A stretch of 64,000 bases of DNA, taken from contig JADANN010000463.1 in NCBI GenBank assembly GCA_018806985.1, positions 62,001-126,000 on the forward strand, in the 5' to 3' direction. Below are positions 54,445-64,000 of this stretch, piece after piece. The first letter of the stretch is position 1. Every line of letters begins with the position of its first letter. The notes below the pieces were generated by a model. The model had not been told where the DNA came from. It saw only the letters and a program-made list of their open reading frames with translations, and made no database searches. Both the position numbers and the translations under genes were made by a program. Source of the DNA: Angiostrongylus vasorum. Taxonomy: Eukaryota > Nematoda > Chromadorea > Rhabditida > Metastrongylidae.

Positions 54445-55870
54445 GTAATCGGTCCAATTCATTATTCATTACAATGCGAGTTGAGCAGCAGCAATTCTTG
54501 TAGTGAGTCTGCTTACTCTGCTAGTTGAGTTTCATCTAAATGTTTGCTGTGTCCTTGGTATGTACTCGTTTCGTCGATTTTTTTGCATGTCATTACCTAC
54601 AATTTAATGATGTGCCTTTGGTAGGTTATCCCGTGACTGTTGAATACGATTGATTATTATTTGACAGAGTAAACTCTCGTGTTAATATGGAAGTGGCGCC
54701 ATGAAAAGAATCCGTAACATGGGCTCATACGTTTAGAACGGATATCATTAAGGGTAGGATGGAATTTTTACTTAATCTGGTCGCTTCTCACTGAGTGATT
54801 GTGTCGTCGGTTGTAGTCATACATTTAATTTGTAGAACTACTGAAGTTGCTTTATGGTTAGCCGAGTTGGTTTCTTTCATGGAATCCCCTATAGGCAGAT
54901 CGCGGACTCTTCGTGTCGTTGCAGTTTTTCTTCTAAGGACTTTTTCCGAAGTTGTGAATCGAAGGCTTTATCACCTTGCTTTTGCCACCTGTTGTTTTTT
55001 TTTATCACGATAGAGGTGATCTCTGGCATATGTTTAGCCTCAATATCAGTTTGGTTCCCAGTTTGATAAATATTGAGGTTTTTTAGCAGTTTCGTTCATG
55101 CCTGTTATGGCAGACTTCTATGGACACTCTTCTAACTAATCCATACATTGCTTAAAGTTGCTGTTTAACTAGTCATTCTAGGTTATGCGAATTCGTGATC
55201 ATATCAGCTCTCCTGACTTTCTATTCGTACAGTACAGTGTGTTCACTGTTTCGTTCTGCTGATCGGGTTTGTTTCAGGTCCTATGAGATGTCTATTTTCT
55301 CGTTAATGAGATTTACTGTGCCCTCCAGCAGTGAGTTTTATGTTTACGACTAAATGCAGTTCTCTGTTATGTTTATCAAGTTCTGCTTAGCGAAATCTCT
55401 TACAGAAACATTTTTGAAGAGCTTCAAGGAGAATCCCATAGGAGGTGTTGTCTTGAGGTCAGAGCAAATTCGTAATTTGGCAGTTCCAGGTGGAAAGGAA
55501 GTTTTTTAAAGTGAGAGTTTTCTACAATTAGAGTAAATTCCAATTTATCTTGATTTATTTAAAGGCACAACATACAATATTTCTAAATAACTGGATGGAG
55601 AGATAGCCTGTTGGACCGGCGAAGTGACCTTCTTATGACTGTTTTAGAAGCTAGACTTTTAAGAACTGTTCCCATCAAGCCTTTATGAAAAACCATTTGC
55701 GTCAACAGAGGGGGGCTTTCGTCCAACCTGGAGCTTTTTATACTTTCCCATTGTTGAAGTCAAATGAAGCAAATCGTCGTCAGTTTTTTCTTTCCGCATA
55801 GAGTTATTGAAGCTAGTAGGGGGTTAATGCATGAAGTACAAGTAAATAATAATATTTAACAATAATAATG
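54445..55870. other. Region upstream of EF-Tu1
   Basis: Should contain the EF-Tu1 promoter and first exon. An open frame from 54854 starts MVSRVGFFHGIPYRQIADSS, which could loosely suit a transit peptide, but no donor joins it to 56357 convincingly. Not called. Confidence 0.3.
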
Positions 55871-55877
55871 GCGATTG

Positions 55878-56148
55878 CTTACTTACTTGGATATTTAGAT
55901 GGCCCATCTTCACTGGTTGTACGGACCCCAGCATAATTTTCACTTTTCCGGAGATTTGCTGGTTTAAACATTATGGTTCCCTGGAATCCCGAGTCAGCCT
56001 GGCCAAGGTCTGCTTCAGGTCATCACCACCACACGCAGTCGCTGCCCTTGTGGGTCAGAGAGAGAATTGCCACCATACGACTTTGATACCTGGACGGTGG
56101 TAGATCCTGGCATTGATTTATTCTTAGATGGGCTTGCTGATGGCAGTT
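55878..56148 (-). repeat. SINE-E, 5'-truncated copy, reverse
   Basis: Begins TTACTTACTTGGATATTTAG (reversed tail) and covers the family down to GGGCTTGCTGATGGCAGTT; the family's first third is absent. Lies about 200 bp before EF-Tu1 exon 56357. Confidence 0.65.
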
Positions 56149-56356
56149 ATCAGTAATATTTAGTAACAGTGGCACGGATTTTAATAGAAAAGAACAAGGC
56201 GAGATCAGTTTGATAACCTTGCGATACACCATCAGTATGGTTTCTTGTACTGAGCAAAAAGCATGGAGAGGCGATAAAGTCACATTGTCAGATTTTTCAT
56301 AAAGTTCATAAACTGAGGATAAAGTAGGTAAATGGATTTAAGCTTTGCGTTTTTAG

Positions 56357-59300
56357 CGTAACAAGCCTCATCTTAATGTTGGAACTATTGGCCATGTTGA
56401 TCACGGTAAAACCACTCTGACTTCTGCTATCACTAAAGGTACGATCAAATGATGTCCTTATTACAGACGCAGTTGGATTTTCTAAATCAAAGGCTCATTT
56501 TAATTTTTCTGCTTTCTTCTTAATTTATTTCTTTATTTATGGTCCTCAATTCATTTAGTTTTCATCATTGGATGTACATTTATAATGAAATTAATTAGTG
56601 GGATCTACACTGTACTATTTCTTCGAGTTGGTTTCGAATTCATCGTGTTACATTCCTGTAAAAACTTGCATATTTCAATATGTCGCACTTTTTTTTTTAC
56701 AAGAGAAGTAGATTTCCGATCAGTGCAGTTCTCTTCCTTCTACTTCCCCACTTTCGGTATCTCCTACTTTTACTTTCTCGACGAGCTTCAGTTCTTACGA
56801 TTTTAACTAGAATTTTGTTATCCATCATCGTGATCATGGTATTTTAGTACTGTCTTCATCGAAAGGTGCGAAGTATAGAAAATATGAGGAAATCGACAAT
56901 GCACCAGAGGAGAAAGCTAGAGGTATGGTAGCATGAGAACTCAGTTTTTCTGATTTCTTGACTTATTTTATTTTCAGTTCTGCTTTTAAGTTTTATTTTC
57001 TGCCATCGTTTTGACATCTATTTTTTTCTAGTACTATAGATGTATAAGATATATTATAATACTAGTTTCATCTTATTTAGTGTATCATCATGGTAAACAA
57101 AGTGATCTCCGAAGTTGTATTATGTTAGTAACTTCACTGTGGTTTGAAAACGTTTTACTTACTAACTGTGCTTAAAAGGAAGTGATGAATCCATGTTTTC
57201 TTAAACTCATCTTGGGGGACTTTGATACCACTTGTTAATTTTGTAAAGTTTTCACCTCATAGTAGCATAATAAACAATATATTATTTCTCGCTTTTAGGC
57301 ATTACAATAAATGCTTTTCATCTTGAGTATGAGACCGCTAAGCGCCACTATGCACACATTGACTGCCCTGGTCATGCCGACTACATCAAGAACATGATCA
57401 CCGGAGCAGCACAAATGGAAGGCGCTATTCTTGTTGTGGCTGCCACGGATGGAGCCATGCCGCAGGTTAGTATTCTTTTAGTGTACTTCGAAGCTATAAA
57501 CACTTAGATACGTAAATAACTGATCCTCAATGTCATGTGGCTCCCATTGTACATTTTCGTTGGCTCTCAGCCGTAATCTATTGACGCAGCCGAATCTGAG
57601 TTTTAATTCGGCTACCGATTGAGGGTCTGTCGTCTTCTACCTTAACTGGCGTTTCAGCTCTTTTTCCAGAGCGATTTCCTAGAGTAGGCCGTGCTAGGGA
57701 GTTTTCAGTTGGTTACTATAGGCAGTTGTCAGCCTATGTAGATAGAGTAGAAGTGTTCTGCCTTGCGACCCGAACTTTTGCAGGCAGCGCTCCATATTGC
57801 GGTGGCGAATCTTACGATTCTCCATCGACAAATCTTAAGCGATGTAACATATCCAATATGAACACAACGCCACATTTAGTGTGTTTTCTCGTTAATAGGT
57901 CAACACATGGTGGTTGTAAAACTCTTATTCGGCTTCTTCGCCTTTTTATAGCTACGATTATTCGAGTAAGTTCTCCACAGCCGTTAATTATTGCGATATG
58001 TGGGTCTTCATAGTCGCAGAGAATCGAAGCAGGTGGAGTGGAGCGAGCACTGCTCGAATGAAATAATCGCACTCGGCAGCGTCATTAAATTTAGTGAAAA
58101 TTGTACCATTTACAGCGGCGGATAACATTGTTAGTGATGACTATCATTATGAGTACGCTGCTGGTTCGGTCCCCTCTCCGGGCTCACAAGTTTCCCATCT
58201 CTCCGGGTTTGAGAAATTGGTACCGGGTTTGTCCGAGAAAAAAAGCCACTCCCTGCAATTCAAGTGGAACGCTCTAACCGAGTTATCTCAGGATTCTAGG
58301 GAGAATGGACTGCATAATTATTCAACGGCATACAAAATGAAAGGAAACATGGGTGATGGATGCGAGGAAAGGAGTCGAATGTGCGAACTGTTTGGATCTA
58401 CACAGTAGACGTGAAGACGGGTCGTATAAAATAAAATAAAAATAAAATTTATATCATTAATCCACTTCCCAACGGTTTACCGCTTCATTGTGGCTAGGGA
58501 GGATTCCTGGTTTTCGGGCTGCGATGTACAGCGGGGGATTCATCCCCCCAGTAGGGTCTCCCAAGCTGAGAAAGAGTCCGGCGTTTCCATCAGGAAGCCC
58601 AGCTAAGAGTAAACCAATATCAGGATCCACCACCGTCCTGGTATCAAATTAGTCGCATGGTGGCAAATCTCCCTCTGATCCATAAGGGGGGCTACTGCAT
58701 GTGGTGGTGACGAGCTAGAGTAGATTTTGGCTAGGCTGACCTAGGGACTTGAGGGAACTACAATGGCTAAACCAGCAAAACTCCGATGAATTGGAAATTA
58801 TGCTGTGACGCGCACAACCAGTTAAAACGGTCCATCCAAGTATCCAAGTATCATTGACCCAACTTAAATTTAGAGAGTTCTAACGAAACTGTACCGATAT
58901 TATCGCCTCATGTGTTTATAAAGTGAATAGTTAAGTAGGACATATATTATCTTTTATAACACGTGTATGTTAATAGATATGTAAATGGATTTATTAAAAT
59001 TTCTAGATATCCTATTCTATTAGCAATCTAATATCTGTTTCTAGACTCGGGAACACCTTTTACTTGCACGTCAGGTCGGAATACCCCGTGAAAACATAGC
59101 TGTCTATTTGAATAAGATTGATGAAATTCCGGATCAAGAAACTCGTGAGCTAGTTGAGATGGAGATACGTGAGCTGTTGAACGAATTCGGATACCAAGGC
59201 GATACCTTACCCGTTAGTATTTTGTCTATAAATTCTTCATGTACATTGCATATAGTTTACGAATTGCATTGACAGGCCAGTTTAGAAAATGGGATTCTAG

Positions 59301-60438
59301 GCGAGATTTTTCTTGAAATTGAACTTCTGATTCTGTTCTGATTTCTAACTTATTCCGACTGATTTAGGTCATATTTGGATCTGCTTTATGTGCTCTTGAA
59401 GGAAAAAAGCCTGAAATTGGAGAAGAATCTGTAAAACAATTGCTAGACGTTCTCGATGAAAAGTTCATCATTCCTGAAAGAAACGTAAACACGGAAGCAA
59501 TGTTTGCTGCTGAACATGTATATTCTATCCAAGGTATATATTTTTCTAGAAAAAAAGTGGTCGTGAACATATTGATTCTCCAACTATTTTAAATTTTCAA
59601 ACAACTTATATTTTCCATAGGGAACTATATCAGTTTTCAAAAATTTAATTTAAAAGTTTCAGTCTTACACCTGAGTATCGTATTTGGATCGATATGAATT
59701 CTGTTTTTTTTCCTTCACAATTTTTCTTATACAGGGCGAGGAACGGTTATCACTGGAAAACTGGAGAGAGGTACACTGAAACGTGGTGACAAGGTAGAAA
59801 TTGTTGGATGCGACCGTGAAAACGTGAAATCCGTCATTTCGGGTCTCGAATCATTCCGTAAGACGATAGAGCAAGCGGAACCTGGTGATCAGCTGGGTGT
59901 TTTATTACGTGGTCTTGGTCCAAAAGATGTTCGACGAGGTTGTGTTCTTCTACCTCAGGGCCATAAACACAAAGTCACAGATAAAGTTAAAGCACAGCTG
60001 TACGTTCTCAAACCAACAGAGGGTGGATCGAAGGTTCCTATCGCAAACTACTTCACAGAACACATCTTTTCTCTTACATGGGACGCCTCAGCCTTGCTTA
60101 AGATTGTTGGCAGAGATTTCATAATGCCTGGAGAGGCATCAGAAGTTGAGGTGAATTTGAACCAAAAAATGTTCATTGAACCGCAGCAAAGATTCACTGT
60201 TCGGAAGGGCACGAAAACTGTTGGAACGGGTGTATTCACCGAAACTCTTCCTCCACAGTCGGAAGAAGAAAAGACTCCTAAGCATAGAAAGAAGCTGATG
60301 AAAGCTGAAATGGAACGTTTGGGTTTCAACCCTTACGGTCAAATATTTGAGAAGCGATTGAAGCCGGATTATTCAAATTCACCGAAAGATAACCCAGCTG
60401 CCAAAGCTTTCGAGGGTATTGAACAACAGGAGGGCTAA
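56357..60438 (+). CDS. Mitochondrial elongation factor EF-Tu1 (transit-peptide exon missing)
   Basis: GTPase that brings aminoacyl-tRNA to the mitochondrial ribosome. Exons: 56357-56438, 56848-56922, 57299-57465, 59045-59212, 59368-59533, 59735-60438; all phases agree. G motifs in order: [29 protein letters not shown]. Domain II begins [13 protein letters not shown] and domain III ends [10 protein letters not shown]. After that comes an extension of about 65 residues rich in Lys and Glu ([18 protein letters not shown]). Nematodes have two mitochondrial EF-Tu proteins; EF-Tu1 has a tail of this kind that lets it bind tRNAs lacking the T arm, while EF-Tu2 has a short tail and serves D-armless tRNA-Ser. 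The long tail therefore points to EF-Tu1. The first exon, with the mitochondrial targeting sequence, must lie upstream of 56357 but could not be identified. Introns 3 and 1 hold repeats or plain AT-rich DNA. Confidence 0.94.
58130..58440 (+). repeat. SINE-A copy
   Basis: GCTGGTTCGGTCCCCTCTCC (B-box-like), CTCTCCGGGTTTGAGAAATT, TGGGTGATGGATGCGAGGAA, then an A-rich end (AAAATAAAATAAAAATAAAA). In EF-Tu1 intron 3. Confidence 0.65.
58468..58850 (+). repeat. SINE-E copy
   Basis: Full-length forward copy with CCAACGGTTTACCGCTTCAT at the start and CCATCCAAGTATCCAAGTAT at the end. In EF-Tu1 intron 3, directly after the SINE-A copy. Confidence 0.7.
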
Positions 60439-60614
60439 TGACTGTTGTGTTTTCCACGAATCACTGGTCATAGTTGTTATGCTTGTATTGTTATTCTGTC
60501 CTACATCCGCCTGTATAAACTGTCTTTGATTTTGTTTTGATGTGATATTTCTATCAAATAGGGTTGCATAGGAAAAAGCACAACGACTACGAAGGTTCCC
60601 TTTTGCTACTTGTA

Positions 60615-60620
60615 ATTAAA
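60615..60620 (+). terminator. Possible polyadenylation signal of EF-Tu1
   Basis: ATTAAA about 180 bases after the EF-Tu1 stop codon. A common variant of the polyadenylation hexamer at a usual distance. Confidence 0.4.
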
Positions 60621-60639
60621 ATATTTCACTCTATATTGC

Positions 60640-61080
60640 GAGCCCGAAAGGAGCACTACTAACATCTCAGTGCAAATATTCTACATTATCTTATATATCA
60701 TGATGGTCATATGCCACATCTTCATTACTTCAGCGATGTTAAGGAACACGATTGTAGAGCCTTCAGTCACCTCGAAATTTATGTCCGTGCTGCTCCTGTG
60801 ACCCGTTTGCTACGGCGCCCGTTTTTTCTTTTCTTTGTGATTGGCACAATAGGTTACGAGCAGTTTTTCGTTGGCTCCGAACCTTCTACTTTTTTGATAA
60901 CAAAAAATAATGTTTCAATAGCTAACGCGACTTAATGGTTATGAACATGACAGAATTATAGATGAGACTTTGCTTTATAGTTCTATGGTATGAATAATAT
61001 TTATACTGCTATTTACTATGTGTTACTATGGTCCATCATTCAAACATATTGGGCTCGGCTTTTGGAAGTACTTTGCAACC
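60640..61080. other. Spacer after EF-Tu1
   Basis: Holds a 74-codon open frame from 60711 with no recognisable similarity; probably chance. Confidence 0.35.
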
Positions 61081-61084
61081 ATGT

Positions 61085-61240
61085 TCAATCTGAGAAAAAG
61101 GCGAAACCAAGGACCTGCATGGTAGGGTGGTGAACGCGTTAGCCGCCGGAAAATGTAGTAACGAGTTCGATCCCCACTGCAAACACCTGCGGTCGGGAGT
61201 TTTGCAAGTATCAAAGTACCATTGTGGTATATGTTGGATG
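61085..61240 (+). repeat. SINE-B copy with clear B-box
   Basis: GGGTGGTGAACGCGTTAGCC head and ACGAGTTCGATCCCCACTGC (B-box), then CACCTGCGGTCGGGAGTTTT. Shows best that SINE-B is tRNA-derived. Confidence 0.65.
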
Positions 61241-61309
61241 ATATTTATTCATTATAGAAGCAAATAAAACGAAGAAAATCTGCTAAGGTCTCCACCACTT
61301 CGAGTACCT

Positions 61310-61640
61310 TTAAGGATCGGTTAGATTACTGGCACAGGCGGATGGACCAACCTACCCGAGGGCTGATTCCACACCGCTCCGGCCTATCGAACTTTCTATC
61401 CCTCCGAGGTCGGAAAATTGCTACTGGATTATCTGGATCACACTCTAATTCACGTAGAACACTCTAGCACGACCATCAGGATTCCCTGGAGAGTCGACTC
61501 GACCACCATTCAGCAGTATTTGTGACGAAAACGAGAAATCCCTCAAGAAACACTTCGAATGGTAGATGTGAGAAAAGGAGTCGAGTAAGACATGTGCTGG
61601 GATCAGTGCAGTGCGGTGCTTGTGATGTAGGGTAATATAA
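61310..61640 (+). repeat. SINE-A-like copy
   Basis: CACACCGCTCCGGCCTATCG, ATCCCTCCGAGGTCGGAAAA, TGCTACTGGATTATCTGGAT and ATGTGCTGGGATCAGTGCAG in family order; diverged. Confidence 0.5.
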
Positions 61641-62099
61641 TAAGACAGAATAGAAATGCTAACTGCACCCCATTACCAAAAAGACTTGATCGAGTAGCAG
61701 TAAAGTCTCATGTCATTAGTGCTTAAATTACTAGTTGATTCCTGTTGGCTTGAAGAACACGAGCAGCATCATACTTTTCATGTGTGATGCTTGATGTTTT
61801 CGGTGGAAGGGCACGTGTGGCAGATTTAACAAGCTCTATCAGTGGAGCTAGGTACACTCGAATATTTTCGAGCTTTTTTCCTATAAACGTGAGGATTCCT
61901 TATTGGGAATGACGGTGAACAACCTCCAATATATATCTACTAGCAATTCGATTGCGGGCATGAATAAGCGATGTGAATACGAGAGACGTCCATAAAACCA
62001 GTGTGCCACAGATGCAAAGTTCATCTTCCGAATTCATCTGCATCTGAAGTCGTTGTTCCGATCGCCTTTCCGGAAAAAACAAAAGCCATTACTCTGAAG

Positions 62100-62250
62100 T
62101 TGATAAATTAGTAGCAAACTTGTCCGAAATGTAAAACACTACATCATACTGATAGGCCTGGTTAACATTTAACTACCTCTAGAATGTTAAATAGAGTCGA
62201 AGGTGTAGCGCATCTTTCAGGGATTGATCAACGACAAACGTTCCAGTGGA
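62100..62250 (+). repeat. SINE-C fragment, diverged
   Basis: AGTAGCAAACTTGTCCGAAA, TTTAACTACCTCTAGAATG and CTTTCAGGGATTGATCAACG follow the order of family C. Confidence 0.4.
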
Positions 62251-62324
62251 GGGAGAAATGAGATGCTCAGCACTATTATCTCTTGGGAGAACCGAAGTGG
62301 TGGGCACTTATCATCATCAGTATC

Positions 62325-62690
62325 GAACCACGACGCCCAACGAGTTTAACCATCTCTTGGAGCGAGAAGCACAGAGCCACTAGCTTTCACCTAAAGTGAG
62401 GACCACGGCGCCCAGCACCTCTACCTTTGTTCGAAAGTGAGCAGCCGTGGCGTCCAACACCATCAGTCTTCATTGTGAATCAGAAGCACGGCGCCCAGCA
62501 CTGCTAACCTTGCCCAGAAGAGAGCGGCCGCGGCGTCCAGCACCGTCATCCTTCACTTAGTGCAACTACGGCGTCCAATGTCATCACCTTTCATAGAAAG
62601 CGAGAATCACGATGCCCAGCACTACTGTCTTGTCCAGAAGATAGCGGCCCTTGCGTCGAGTATCATCATGCCTCAGAGTCTTTGACGGAA
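62325..62690. repeat. Minisatellite, unit of about 40 bp, eight to nine units
   Basis: The block CGGCGCCCAGCAC (or CGGCGTCCAGCAC) returns every 37-45 bases: near 62408, 62448, 62489, 62530, 62567, 62609 and 62651. Over most of the array the C and T forms alternate, together with alternating flanks, so the true period may be a dimer of about 80 bp. Confidence 0.75.
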
Positions 62691-62699
62691 CGGCACCCA

Positions 62700-63110
62700 T
62701 CGGTTGCATGCCGCGCTTTTCCTTCGGGCTAGTGACATCTATGTGCAGTACGCCGAAATCTCCATCAAGTACAGCTGTGAATTACATTATGAGAATAATC
62801 TCCAACCACCTTCCATGTACGCGTTAGCCATGTCAATGCGGGATTTCCACCCAGTGGATATAGGGTGCTTATAACGATGTTAGAGGTGCCCCGCACTACG
62901 CACATGGTCTTTGGCACGACCCCGCACCCAAATCAAAAGCACGCCGTTCACCCCACAGAGTTCTAGCTGCTTCTCATGAAGACTACAAGTGAGCTTCTGC
63001 TAGCGTGAAACCGCTAGTCAATGTTTAACTAGTAGTTGAACTAACTGATTTAACTCTCCACAAAAAGATATTTCAGATCATTACTTCATTTTGTGCATAA
63101 GATCCCATAA
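62700..63110. other. Unclassified GC-richer spacer
   Basis: Higher GC than its surroundings to about 62960 (for example GTGCCCCGCACTACGCACAT). Looks like repeat DNA but no second copy is present in the window. Confidence 0.3.
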
Positions 63111-63126
63111 TTTGCTTTGTGAGATT

Positions 63127-63512
63127 GTACTTACTTACTTACTTGATACTTGAATGGCCCGTCCTCACTGATTGTGCGGGCTCCAGCAATATCCACTTTT
63201 CGGAGATTTGCTGGTTAAGCCATTGTGGTTCTTTGGAATCCCGGATCAGCCTGGCCAAAGTCTGCCCCAGGTCTTCACCACCACAGGCAGTCGCAGCCCC
63301 TGTGGATCAGAGAGAGATTTGCCAACATGCGACTAGCTTGATAAGTGGTGGATTCTGGTATTGGTTTACTCTTAGCTAGGCTTCCTGATGGAAACGCCGG
63401 ACTCCTTCTCAGCTTGGAAGACCTTGCCAAGGGATAAATCCCCCGCTGCGCATCGCAATCGGACACCCAAGAACACCTCCTAACCACTATGAGGCGGTAA
63501 ACTGTTGGGAGG
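63127..63512 (-). repeat. SINE-E, full-length copy with target-site duplication
   Basis: Reference copy of 386 bp, reverse. Flanked by an 11-bp duplication TTTGTGAGATT at 63116-63126 and 63513-63523. The reversed tail is four TTAC repeats. Confidence 0.8.
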
Positions 63513-63524
63513 TTTGTGAGATTA

Positions 63525-64000
63525 TAGCAAAAATAATTACCTGCTATCAAAGCAAATCCTTTGCTTGTAAAGTTTTTGTTGCGTTGACACTAACTGCAAC
63601 GAACAAAATTGTGCCGTCTTCTTTTCGTTTCAGATACTGCGCGAAAACACTTCCACTGAGAGAAATAACCATTTGAGAAACGATCGGTAGGTGTCTCCTT
63701 CGTCATGATCAATGAGCAATGAGCTCAATGTGCCACACCGTACGGACACTAAAGTGTGCATAGCATCATAACGATTCGTAAGATTTGTGGAAGAGCTCTG
63801 ATGTAATGTATGAAACTACCATCGCGCAGTCTCCGAGCAACAAATGAGAACAGTTATACTAACGGTCTCAAAGGCGACTTCTTGATGAATCCATGTTGTC
63901 AGTGCTGCTAGTGGGTAACTATTTCAAGCAAAGAAGCCTACGTATGTGAAGATCTGTTCTTGACTGCAGAATTAATAAATGAGAATAGTCATCCTAGAAA
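63525..64000. other. End of window, no feature
   Basis: AT-rich DNA with no coding, RNA or repeat signal that I can support. Confidence 0.4.

Noticed and set aside
57726..58072. Overlapping open frames on both strands in EF-Tu1 intron 3
   Set aside because: No recognisable domain in either frame, no splice context, and the neighbouring intron is repeat-filled; treated as chance or decayed repeat.
62325..62690. CRISPR-like array
   Set aside because: Regular spacing only superficially; the units are adjacent diverged tandem repeats without unique spacers, in a eukaryotic genome.

Overview
This window is nuclear DNA from a nematode, most likely a strongylid (clade V) parasite such as a hookworm. 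The reasons are: genes split into small exons with TTTTAG/TTTCAG-type acceptors; an EF-Tu with the long C-terminal tail typical of nematode mitochondrial EF-Tu1; and RTE-type and Penelope-type retroelements whose proteins resemble those I know from hookworm genomes. The species call is inference; I ran no database search.

Five protein-coding genes can be read, all on the + strand. (1) 40-14522: the 3' two thirds of a neuropathy target esterase (NTE) / patatin-like phospholipase gene, 12 visible exons; its 5' end lies outside the window. (2) 29749-32649: a compact six-exon NYN/Zc3h12a-type ribonuclease gene of about 223 aa with all four acidic residues. (3) 37654-41952: a CHFR-like RING-finger ubiquitin ligase, seven visible exons, 5' part not found. 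(4) 46950-51077: a complete ten-exon HECT-like E3 ligase of the UBE3D family, 447 aa, every splice phase consistent. (5) 56357-60438: mitochondrial elongation factor EF-Tu1, six visible exons, transit-peptide exon not found.

Between and inside the genes lies a dense layer of retroelements. Three long but broken copies of one RTE-like LINE occur at 9.3-12.7 kb (inside an NTE intron, antisense), 24.6-28.0 kb and 43.3-46.2 kb, with shorter fragments elsewhere. A second RTE-like family lies at 20.3-22.6 kb (its RT active site is damaged), with a fragment at 16.7-17.2 kb. A cluster of Penelope-like elements at 15.8-19.2 kb is arranged both inverted and in tandem, and its last copy keeps an intact GIY-YIG endonuclease reading frame. 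Six hammerhead-like motifs mark Penelope-type tails around the window. At least five SINE-like families supply about 33 further insertions. Long AT microsatellites, a 40-bp minisatellite and two notable hairpins complete the picture.

The genes do not form one pathway. The CHFR-like and UBE3D-like ligases are neighbours and both belong to families tied to mitotic ubiquitination in other animals. The NYN ribonuclease belongs to a fold used in nematode RNA interference, notable in a locus so full of retroelements. No true tRNA or rRNA gene, CRISPR array or bacterial-type feature was seen. Most short open frames are shadows of the repeats.
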